From Valencia hispanica (lineage: Eukaryota; Chordata; Actinopteri; Cyprinodontiformes; Valenciidae), in the NCBI GenBank assembly GCA_963556495.2, contig OY747702.1, positions 754,001 through 818,000 of the forward strand: a DNA stretch of 64,000 nucleotides, read 5' to 3'. Every line of letters begins with the position of its first letter. Within the stretch, counting starts at the first letter, position 1. Positions 55,257 to 64,000 of this stretch are shown here, in pieces. The notes beneath the pieces are model-generated. The model was not told the origin of the DNA, searched no databases, and was given only the letters and a program-made list of their open reading frames with translations. A program made the translations under genes and the position numbers.

Positions 55257-56440
55257 CATTAAATACATGATGTAATGTAACCACATGCAGTTAATATAAA
55301 CAAATATTTATCTGTGTTAAAACACACTGAGAGGACTCATTTGTCTGTAGAAATAAGTGCATTTTCCACTAGTTTTGAGCAGACATTGTTCCAGCAGTTA
55401 TGGGGTTTCTTCCATGTGCTCATCTGATAACAGGGGACTGCTGCCTCATGTGTGAGAAGGAGCTGCATGTTACTGGTCATTTATTGTATTTTCCATTTGT
55501 CCAGCCATGTGTATTTTTGATTTATTTTTTTGATGTTCATTAATGTTTAACTGGTTGTATTAAGTTTACAAAATGTGTAAATTGTGTGATTATTGTAGCT
55601 GTATTTTTTTCAACATATCTATTTTTTGTACTAATGTGGATTTTTTTCTGAATTGAGAGTTTGAATACTGTAAGCTCAGTTGGCACTAAGCTGCCTGAGA
55701 AGAGGGGACTACTGACTCGTGTGTGAGAAGGGGCAACTGTACATGTTACTGATCATTTATTGTATTTTCCATTTGTGCAGGCTACTGCCAGCAACCCTCA
55801 TCAAAGAGCAGTCAGCAGATTAAATGATCCATGTCCTTTCTTCAACCAGAACACAACGCAGAGCATCAAGGTTTACCAGTGTCATAAGTCAGGGGTCTCA
55901 GCAATGGACAGTTTACACCGGTTACAATGGTGCCGTGACTTCTTTTTTTGTATCTGACTTGAGGACCAACATCAGTTTGTCCCCAGTGGGACAAACTCCC
56001 ACCATTGATGTAGTTCTGTTGAACTTCTACAGTATTTCTTTGGACATTTTTTTTCTTTTCTCAACCCTCTTTACAAGATTAGGATTTAAAATTTTCTGTA
56101 TCGGCTGAAAAGTGACTATAGTTCTTGTGGAACTAACTTTGTATTACAGAAGACATTTTTTTTCCCTGTTTATCTGGGTATCCTTTACTTTTTAGTAGTT
56201 ATCCTGTTTTGTTTTTGGCTCAATATCTCTTTCATTTGTTTTTATTGATTGTTTCAATACTGTGTGTACAGTTTGGGGTTCATGGCTGAGTCTAAAACAT
56301 ATGTAGTCCAGGGTAAAGACCCAAATCGTGTGGCTCGTCCGTACCGTACCGGTTTGGTGTGGGGAGAGGGTTTCTTTACCACGCCTTAGTATCCAGAACA
56401 CCGGGCCAGGTGGTAAATATTAGACACCCCATAACTGGCC
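55086..56440. other. Interval with (ATT)n tract and a 75-bp direct repeat
   Basis: (ATT)n lies at 55216-55257. A diverged direct repeat pairs 55432-55504 with 55703-55780 (shared TGTGTGAGAAGG and TCATTTATTGTATTTTCCAT). No gene is recognised; the open frames at 55760-56108 are unsupported. The right part may be LTR or leader for the gag-like frame that follows. Confidence 0.5.
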
Positions 56441-56452
56441 TCAACTCTGTTT

Positions 56453-56782
56453 TTGTACCCACCTATGTCCAGTCAGGTTGGACAGAATGCAGAGCTAGGC
56501 TCACTTCTTACTCAGCTGGCTGAGAAATTGGGTGATTCTTTTAGAGCTCAGCTCCTTTCTGGGGAGTATATACACAGTACTGGGGCACCTAACATGTCAT
56601 GCCATGTGCCTCCGCCCAAGGTCAATGTTATGCATTCTGATGCAAAGGAACTCCCTATATTTCAGGGTGATGGCTCTGACAAATTCATGGTGGTTCTGCA
56701 TGTCAGAAAACCAGACAACTACTTTTTATTATTAATAGTTACAACATGTGTCTGTGGACCCAGACAAAGTGGAGGTGATTAG
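56453..56782 (+). pseudogene. gag-like fragment of an LTR retroelement
   Basis: From ATG 56465 the frame gives helical N-terminal sequence (LGSLLTQLAEKLGDSFRAQL) and then a KELPIFQGDGSDKFMV segment, like the start of the gag core of fish LTR elements in which FxGDGS precedes the capsid helices. It breaks off after about 100 residues. Confidence 0.45.
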
Positions 56783-56884
56783 TAAAATGAAAAATTTCTG
56801 ACCTTATGGAAAAGGATGGTCGTACACATTTGGTTAAAATAATTAAGTCTTTCCTCTGCATGTAATTCTACTACCAAAATGTTA

Positions 56885-58640
56885 TTCCAAACTGCTCCTC
56901 TGTAGCAAAACCCTTGTTTGCTCTTACCGGAGGACAAAAGAGATGAGAATGAACAGCTAAGGAAAGGAGATTATTCCCAAATGCCCCCCGCGCTCTGACA
57001 CAACCCCTAGGGATACACAAAAGACGTTGGTCGGACGAGCGGAGGGAATGAGCCGGGACATACCAACGGAGCAACTGGGAAAGGCAAGGTGGAGCAAGGG
57101 AATAAAGTGCCTTAAACGTGAACAATAGGATTTTAAACCTAATTCAATACTGAACTGGAAGCCAGTGCAAACGGGCCAAAACTGGTGAAATATGCTCATG
57201 ACGTCCCGTTCCAGTAATGAAATGGGCGGCAGCATTCTGTGTCCCCTGAAGGCGGACTAAACAAGATTGTTGTGGAATTCTGGGATGAGACAACGTTGAT
57301 AAAAAGAAAAGATTGATCCTTTGTCTTGTATTTATTCAAAGGCAAACAGCATTCGAAGACTCTGTCACTGACAAGTCAGAGAGCAGAGCCCCGAGTCCAA
57401 GTATACATACACTTTAACACACCTTAAGTTCCGCAAACATGATCATCTTCTCTGGTAAACAGGTCAAACAGCCCACTCATGCCTTTTTGTCTAGACACTT
57501 AAGCTTCTACATTTGGTTGTTTTTCTCTCCTTAGACAGTGTTGGCTGGGGTGCACATCCTCTTCTTCACTCAAGTCGTTGTGAGCAATGGTCCAAAAGTC
57601 TCGCAGTCCACTTTCTGTTTGACAGTTCATCTTCTTTAGACATCAAGTTCACTTCTGCTTTCATAGTTCACGACCTTAGATTCTTAGACGAGCAATATTA
57701 AAAATTGCCATCTCATCCCTCTCTTCTGATTACAAAAATCCCACAAAATACATTTTAATGATAAGGATGAACATGAAAATAAATTAAAACACATTGGTAA
57801 ACGTTATAACTTCTCCAGCGACCAAAATTAGAACCACAATTAATAACATCACATAAGTCAAACTGAAAATTTGTCTGGACTCCTGCTGTGTAATTCAGTT
57901 CCATCCCCTATATGTTTTCAGGCAGGAAAAACATGCAAGCGCAGAACCCCAAAAGCCTACAACGCGGTTTAATCGATCAATCAGGATCGCATGATCAACC
58001 GCGTCGAAGGCCGCTGAAAGGTACAAAAACACCAGAAGAACGTATGACACTGAATCAGTGGGCAGAAGAATATCATTAAAATCCCCAAAATGTGCTGACT
58101 CAGTGGAGTGGAAAGAATAAAAACCAGACCAGGGAAAAAAACACATAGAAACTCCTTCCAATAGCTTCGAAAGAAAAGGAAGCTTTGAGATGGGTCGATA
58201 ATTATCCAGGACATTTCGATCAAGGTTCTGTTTTTTTCATGACAGGCTGTCCCATAGCTTGTTCAAACAGTTGTGGGACCACCCCCGTATTGAGGCTGCT
58301 GTTAATAATTGCACAAACAAGTTGACCAACGGACTGGAAAGACTCTTTTAGCAGCCGCGGGGGGATGGGATCGCTGGGGGAGCACACAGGTTTCATCTCA
58401 GCAACTAAGTCTGCGAGAAAGGACATAGAGACGGGCTAAAAATTGTCAAAAATATGAAGAGAGATTGGCACAGTGAGAGACCCATCAGAGGAGGGTGAAA
58501 TATTAGATTTAATATTTAAAACCTTAGCCATAAAAAATGCCCGCAAATCGGGAACAGAAGTCCACATCAGGAGAAGGAGATGAAACCTTTTCAAAAAGAA
58601 GAACATTTCTGAAAATGCCTGCAGTGAGGAGTTGAAAATG
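56885..58640 (-). pseudogene. L2-like LINE fragment split by an LTR
   Basis: Minus-strand RT pieces: LVAEMKPVCSPSDPIPPRLL and INSSLNTGVVPQLF (58426-58220), LYLSAAFDAVDHAILIDRLN (58161-57960), and after an insertion SPVLARLHWLPVQYRI-type and YVPAHSLRSSDQRLLCIP sequence (57280-56885). The catalytic YADD portion is lost at the insertion. Many stops and shifts. Distinct from the abundant L2. Confidence 0.78.
57285..57890 (-). mobile_element. Probable solo LTR inside a LINE
   Basis: The segment interrupts the RT of the surrounding LINE. On the minus strand it has a GAATAAATACAAG polyadenylation-like motif (near 57330) about 50 bases from its end, as LTRs do, and no coding sequence. Exact ends are not clear; AATTC occurs at both borders and could be a target duplication. 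Confidence 0.5.
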
Positions 58641-59995
58641 CCTTAAAACTCTTGGGCCAGCTCATTTGCACAGTGTCTGAGAGTGGCAGGGGACACACCG
58701 TCTGGACCGGGAGCTTTTCTAGCATTTAGGCTCTTAAACTGTTTCCTCACATTTGCTTCATGAATATGAAGGGTTTTAGGTGGAGTTGATGTGAGATCGT
58801 CATAGGTGAGGGGTGAGGAGGGGGATGCTGTGGGTGAAGCCTTTGATGATGTTAATGGCTCTGTGGTGGGGGAAGTGGGGGAGAGTGTCCAAAGCGTCTC
58901 TATTGTTGGGACTGGTGGAGGTGTGAGGGCGGCTTGGTGGCTCATCAAAACGGCAGTAAAAGTCATTGAGGGTGTTGGCCTACAGCAAGTCATCAGTGGA
59001 GTGGGGGGTTTTTGGCTAGTAGTTGGTAATGATCCTGAAACTTTTCCACACAGTGGCCAAGTCATTCTCCAAGATCTGCTGCTGAATATTCTCAGAGTGC
59101 TGGTGTTTAGCAGTGTTCACTTCTTTTCTGAACCTGTACTTGGTCTCTCTGTAGCAGTCCCTGTCTGCACTTCTAAACACCTACCTCTTTTCTAGCCACA
59201 GTTGTTTGAGTTTAGGATTAAACCAGGGTTTATCATTATTATAGCTCATCCTGGTGTGTGATGGCACAATGTTGTCCTCGCAGAAGTGTATATAGGAGTT
59301 GACAGTGTCCGTGAACTCATCAAAGCTGTTAGAAGCAGCCCTCATTGTGTCCCAGTCTGTAGTTACTAAACACCTGCAAAGCTCCTCCACAGCCTTGTTG
59401 CTCCACAGTTTTTTAGTCCTCACGACAAGTTTGGAGAGCTTCAACCTCTGTCTGTACGCGGGGATCAGATGGGTCATCACGTTATCAGAAAGTCTGAGTG
59501 CAGCCCAGGGCACTGCGTGATAGGGCCATCTTATCATGCTATAACAGTGATCCAGTGTCCTCTCCTCTCTGGTCGGGCATTTAATATATATTTTATATTT
59601 TGGAAGTTCCTCTCTCAGATTGGCTTTATTAAAGTCTCCAAGAGCAATAATCAGAGAGTCCGGATATATCCGCTCCAAATGCAGTATTTGATCGGCGTAT
59701 GGCGGGATGTAAACAGCGGCCAGAATGAATGAAGCGAACTCCAGCAGAGAATTAAACGGTTTGCAGTGAGGAAAAAATATTCCAGAGAGGAAGAGCAGTG
59801 CTGAGCAATCACAGTCACATCTGTGCACCAGCCTCAATTAATGTAGCGCGCAGTCCGGGATCTCCTCACAAACATAAGACACAAGATGAGGCAAAGTCTC
59901 TATTCATGCTTCTCATCAGGACCAGCTCGTCCATTTTATTCCGAAGTGAGCGTATGTTGGAGAGGAAGATCCCAGGTAGAGCAGTCCTAAGGCTG
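58641..59995 (-). pseudogene. LINE fragment: endonuclease to start of RT
   Basis: Minus strand, 59990-59840: LPGIFLSNIRSLRNKMDELV (endonuclease start). 59837-59181: AAVYIPPYADQ, IIALGDFNKANLREELPKYK, CPTREERTLDHCYSMI and ALRLSDNVMTHLIPAYRQ, the GDFN and SDH-type endonuclease motifs (His of SDH is Asn), then a linker with NNDKPWFNPKLKQL. 59065-58643: SLNARKAPGPDGVSPATLRH, the start of RT. The motif set is that of a jockey-superfamily LINE common in fish, possibly Rex1-like. It is frameshifted and lacks the RT core. Confidence 0.8.
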
Positions 59996-60657
59996 AAGGA
60001 ATGTAGCTTTACCATCTGGACTGATAATGACCCCCTTACGTACCTGCTGACGAAGCCAAAGCTCAATGCCTAGGTTCTGCTGGAGGTTTCTTCCTATTAA
60101 AAGGGAGTTTTTCCTCTCCACTGTTGCTACATGCTTGCTCAGTATGATGGTTTGCTGAGGGATTGCTGTGGTTGGAAGTCTACATCAACGGGACGCAACC
60201 TCAAGTCAATGACTCGATGCAATCTGCTGAGATTCCTTAAATAGGAAACTAACTAAAACTTTAAACTAATTGGAATTTTTGTATGATTGAATTGAAATGA
60301 CTTTTCTTGTAAAGTGCCTTGAGATGACATCTCTCGTGAATCGGCACTATATAAATAAACTGAATTGAAATACGCTGGGTGTAAAAGCTTCCTTTATACT
60401 ACTTCAACCTTAAACACCCACCTGGATGGAGGAATGTGGTTGCAGATGCCCTAAGTCATGACCCATCTGCAAAAACAATTAGTCACGGATTGTTAGAAGA
60501 GTCATATTTGGCCCTAACGCAGGAGGCCAACAAGGTTGATGAAGGTTTTGTGCAGATTGTCTTTAGAATCAGCTGTCAGTCTCGGTCTGATAAGTCACTG
60601 GACAGGGTGTTTATGACACGACTGAGAGATCTTTGCAAAGGTCATTGTGACTAGGTG
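59985..60657 (+). pseudogene. Gypsy pol RNase H end, interrupted by an L2 tail
   Basis: 59990-60072 encodes FTIWTDNDPLTYLLTKPKL, the Gypsy RNase H motif. The frame is cut by L2 sequence and resumes at about 60430 with NVVADALSHDPSAKTISHGL, the well-known ADALSR-type end of Gypsy RNase H, followed by the connector to integrase. Nothing of integrase remains. Confidence 0.85.
60073..60371 (+). mobile_element. L2 3' tail inside Gypsy pol, diverged
   Basis: Matches the L2 3' UTR from GGAGGTTTCTTCCTATTAAA to the CACTATATAAATAAACTG end with a GAATTGAA tail, but with more changes than the other tails, so it is an older or different subfamily insertion. Confidence 0.88.
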
Positions 60658-60797
60658 GAGGGAACAGAATCTAGAGCTCTGTGTCTGAAGCAAAACACTC
60701 AGCAACTGCCAGGAAAACAGGATGCAATACCTGTGATCTCTATTCAGGAAGGTCTGCAAAGTCAACCACAATACTCAGTGTTGAGGCTATCGCCTTT

Positions 60798-60922
60798 TAC
60801 TGAACGAACTGCATCTCCCAGCATCCTTCCACTGAACGAACTGGATCTCCCAGCATCCTTTCACTGAACGAACTGCATCTCCCAGCATCCTTTTACTGAA
60901 CAAACTGCATCTCCCAGCATCC
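60798..60922. repeat. 31-32-bp tandem repeat, four units
   Basis: Four units sharing CTGAACGAACTGCATCTCCC followed by AGCATCC. They lie between Gypsy pol and an LTR-like stretch. Confidence 0.9.
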
Positions 60923-62170
60923 GTTGCGCCGTCCTCAACCCATTCCCATTAGTCTGTGGCCAGTGATGATATCACAGAGTTGATAAAGGGGGCGCAAAAA
61001 CTGAAATCATCGTCTTTTGGTTCCTACCCGCGGAGCTGCAAGGAGACGCTTTACCTCACTGCTGGCAAACTTTCCCCTTTTTCTTTCAAACCTGCTGTAC
61101 CAGGAAGAACTCCCCTTTGTAAACTTCGAAGTGAACCGGCCAAGCAAACAGACTTCCCGACCGTGCGACCAGGGAGTCCGCTGGCATCTGAGCTTGGTCT
61201 TGGTCATCTGGTGTCGCCGTACGCCTAACATGAATGTATGCATGCTTGGTGTTTTAATTTTTTCACTTTGGTTGCAACCAGAAGCAGTATATTATATTGT
61301 ATTATTTCCCGGCTTTTATTGTCCGGTGCGGTCGGAGCGTGTCTGTTTAGACAGGTCGCGTGGCCTCCCGTTGATCCCCTTTCTCCTTCATTCCCATTTC
61401 TTTTGTTCAAGCCACCATTGCTAATTGAAACTAGCCTATGTTGAATCGCCACACGGTCTTTCTTTGTCCTCCTTTGTGAACCGATCGCGCCAACTGATAA
61501 GGCTTGGGTTAATGATCGTATTGAGGGTGTAAGCTAAACCCCCCCCTCATTCGCTTGCTGTCTCCCACACACACACATGGCGTACACGCACACACACTCA
61601 CACACACCCTACACAAACACACACACCCCATAACCCCTCCCCTCGACTATATTTTTGCATGCGTTAGGTCAACCTTACAGCCACACATTTCATGTATAAT
61701 TTCCATCTATTCTATTTTATTAATAAATTCCCTTAATTAACGAAAAGTTTCCTGTTCTATTTTAGTGTGTGCTGTAAAGTTTGTTAATCCTCGCAGACGG
61801 ACTCCACCCTTTCAGAAGAGACTGAGGGTCTGGTATAATTAAAAGTATCTCACTTATGAGATTGGTGCCCCGATGATCTTTAATAAACAGGTTAAACTCA
61901 AACGTCATCAATAATTATATTAACATTAATTTATTGATTATAAATATTGATGCTCAGAAAACAAGACACTTTAAAAAAAAATTAATAGTTACAACACTCA
62001 GTCATCTTCAAGGTGTTACCCTTTCTTCCTGCCAGGACACAACCATCTAGGCGGGAGAGGCATGGTTAGGATTTGAAGCTCCTTTGACAGCTGAAACAAT
62101 GGGATAAGCTGGATACAAAGGATCCTGTCACCAAACACAAAATGTTCCTGTTTATGCTACCGCATCTTCT
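60923..62170 (+). other. LTR-like stretch with primer-site-like end
   Basis: An AATAAA at about 61722, then about 140 bases to ATGAGATTGGTGCCCCGATG at 61857-61876, where TGGTGCC resembles the start of a primer-binding site. A CA-rich run lies at 61566-61632. The part right of 61880 has no recognised coding sequence. Borders and family are uncertain. Confidence 0.35.
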
Positions 62171-63762
62171 CAAAGTAACATGCTTTTAGACAAATCTGAG
62201 TATGTCTCCTTACCAGAGGAAACACTGGACAGTTTTGTCCTGGTGGAAGCTGGGACCCTTGATAAAGTTTTCTCCTCAGTGAGGCCCACCACATATGTTT
62301 TGAAGCAATTTTATGAATCTTTTAAAGACGAGATTTTAACCATGATTAATTGCTCCCTTCAGACGGGGGTTTTTCCTGCTGCCTTTAAAGGGGCGGTAGT
62401 GAGGCCCCTGCTGAAGAAGAGCAATTTAGATTTTAATGATTTAAACAACTTCCGACCGGTATCTAACTTACCATTTCTAATCAAAGTTTTAGAAAAACTT
62501 GTTTTAATTCAACTTAATGATTTTATTAACGCTCATAATGTCCTAGATATATTTCAGTCTATTTCAGGGTGAACCACAGCACAGAGACAGCTCTTTTAAA
62601 GATTTTAAAGGATTTTAGATTAAACTATGATGCTCAGAGGGTGACAGTGTTGGTCCTACTGGATCTAAGCGCTGCCTTTGATATAGTAGAACACACTATT
62701 CTTTTAACTCGTTTAAAACAGATCGGCCTCTCTGGTGCTGTTCATAAATGGTTCACATCATATCTTACAGACAGAACTTTAATGCTCAGTTTAGATACCT
62801 GCTCCTCTAAGGTACACAGGATTACATGTGGTGTGCCCCAGGGTTCAATTTTAGGCCCAGTGCTTTTTAACCTTTATATGTTCCCTCTTGGCAGTGTCAT
62901 CAGAAGACATGGAGTTAGCTTTCACAATTATGCTGATGATACACAGTTGTACATCTCCATGTCTCCCGATGACACACGACCAATTGTTGCACTTTTTAAC
63001 TGCATTTCAGACATCAAATCCTGGATGGCTGAAAACTTTCTCCAACTCAACCAGGACAAAACTGAAGTTTTAGTCATCGGTCCTGAGGCTCAGAGAGAGA
63101 AGCTTTTACCAAAACTACAATCACTGTCTTTTAATCCTTTTCTACAAGTGAAGAACTTGGGCATGGTTTTTGCCTCTGAGCTGACTTTTATTCCTCACAT
63201 AAAAATGTTACTAAAATAGGTTTTTATCATCTAAAGAACATTGCCAGAGTCCGCCCCATTCTCTCTTGGGCCAATACGGAGACATTGATGTCATGCTTTT
63301 ATCACCAGTAGGATTGATCACTGTAATGCTGTGCTTTTTAGTCTTCCCAAAAAGACTACCTCACGTTTACAGCCTTTACAAAATTCAGCAGCACGTGTCC
63401 TGACTAAGACCAGGAGGCGGGAACACATTACACCAGTCTTAGAATCACTGCATTGGCTCCCCGTATGTTTTAGTATCGATTTTAAGATTCTTTTAATAAT
63501 TTTTAAGTGTCTTAATGGTCTTGGGCTTTCTTATCTTTCGGAACTTCTTTCACGGTATGAACCTTCGCAGTCACTGCGCTCCTCTGGCAGCCGTCTCCTT
63601 GTCATCCCCAAAGTCAGGACACACACTGATGGTGAGGCGTTTTTCCATTATTATGGCCCTCACCTCTGGAACAGGCTGCTAGAGGACCTCAGGGCCGCAG
63701 AGAACGTTCATGTTTTTAAGAGCAGGCTCAGGACTCAGCTTTTTAACATAGCTTTTAACTGA
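62171..63762 (+). pseudogene. L2-like LINE RT, three frameshifts
   Basis: Plus-strand RT: VFPAAFKGAVVRPLLKKSNL and NFRPVSNLPFLIKVLEKLV (to 62560), then [35 protein letters not shown] and [13 protein letters not shown] (62569-63219), then LQPLQNSAARVLTKTRRREH with HWLPV and LWNRLLEDLR (to 63762). Breaks: near 62555 before the [12 protein letters not shown] motif, a lost A in the run near 63200, and an extra T near 63291. The catalytic aspartates are intact. It is 5'-truncated (no endonuclease) and belongs to a family close to that at 39.8-42.3 kb. Confidence 0.88.
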
Positions 63763-64000
63763 TTATTATTTATTAAAATCATATCTTATAATTGTTTTAA
63801 TTTTAATATTTTAACTTATTTTAGTCTTCCTTCCAGTGTTTCCTCTGTGGGAGCCCTCTGCCTCGGGGGCGGTGGTCGGCTGTGGCTGCCTTGGTGCTCT
63901 CCAGGTCTTGCTTGGGTGGAGGTGGAGGTACCAGTCCTCCCTCCTTTGGGCTCCCTGGGTCAGTGCCTTGGCTGCTGCTGTTGATCTGCTGCTGCCGATG
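63763..64000 (+). other. 3' UTR of the preceding LINE
   Basis: AT-rich then CTG/GGTG-rich non-coding sequence following the RT stop, running to the window edge. No further gene is seen. Confidence 0.55.

Overview
This is nuclear DNA from a ray-finned fish, most likely a percomorph teleost. The species cannot be named from sequence alone. The evidence is a dense mix of fish-type retrotransposons (L2/CR1-clade LINEs with a GAATT-repeat 3' tail, L1, Gypsy and several endogenous retroviruses), Tc1 transposases, hAT-like and piggyBac-like non-autonomous elements, short introns with GT-AG borders, and a piece of eukaryotic ribosomal DNA. There is no bacterial-type operon. No intact host protein-coding gene is evident. 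Nearly every long open frame belongs to a mobile element.

Layout. 1-9.7 kb: minus-strand LINE and retroelement debris (L2 copy, gag remnant with a tRNA-Pro-like primer site, endonuclease and ORF1 pieces of other LINEs), ending in a broken Tc1 transposon. 9.7-14.6 kb: a nearly complete L2-type LINE with an intact 1001-residue endonuclease/reverse transcriptase ORF and an esterase-type ORF1 broken by a 4-base duplication. 15-19.4 kb: a tRNA-like SINE, microsatellites, a minus-strand retroviral Env remnant, a 22-bp palindrome carrying a CRE next to a TATA motif, and a provirus 5' end with a perfect tRNA-Trp primer-binding site. 22.3-23.7 kb: a three-exon tyrosine-recombinase gene of Crypton-like appearance with its catalytic tyrosine changed and a late frameshift. 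23.7-28.5 kb: a deleted ribosomal DNA unit (ETS, 18S 5' half, ITS-like spacer, two pieces of 28S, and a spacer with four families of tandem repeats).

28.5-36 kb: an L2 tail, an unidentified repeat seen again at 37.9 kb, a (TG)n tract, a hAT-like element, and a solo Gypsy LTR nested in another LTR. 36-39.7 kb: a retroelement with a tRNA-Lys-like primer site and a degenerate gag. 39.8-42.3 kb: a minus-strand LINE split by a Tc1 transposon. 42.3-46.3 kb: the 3' half of an endogenous retrovirus (zinc knuckle, RNase H, integrase, Env) lacking protease and RT. 46.9-48.3 kb: an L1 fragment split by a TTAA-flanked 509-bp element. 48.3-49.9 kb: a Gypsy LTR and gag with coding tandem repeats. 49.9-55.1 kb: a LINE whose RT is cut into three by two L2 insertions. 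55-64 kb: more LINE, LTR and Gypsy fragments, including a Gypsy RNase H split by an L2 tail and a further L2-like RT reaching the right edge.

The parts do not form one pathway. The window is best read as a record of nested insertions around a decayed rDNA locus. The L2 family is the youngest component: two copies share roughly 99% of their ORF2 residues by eye, and L2 tails cut into several other elements. The most unusual item is the spliced tyrosine-recombinase gene lying against the rDNA spacer.
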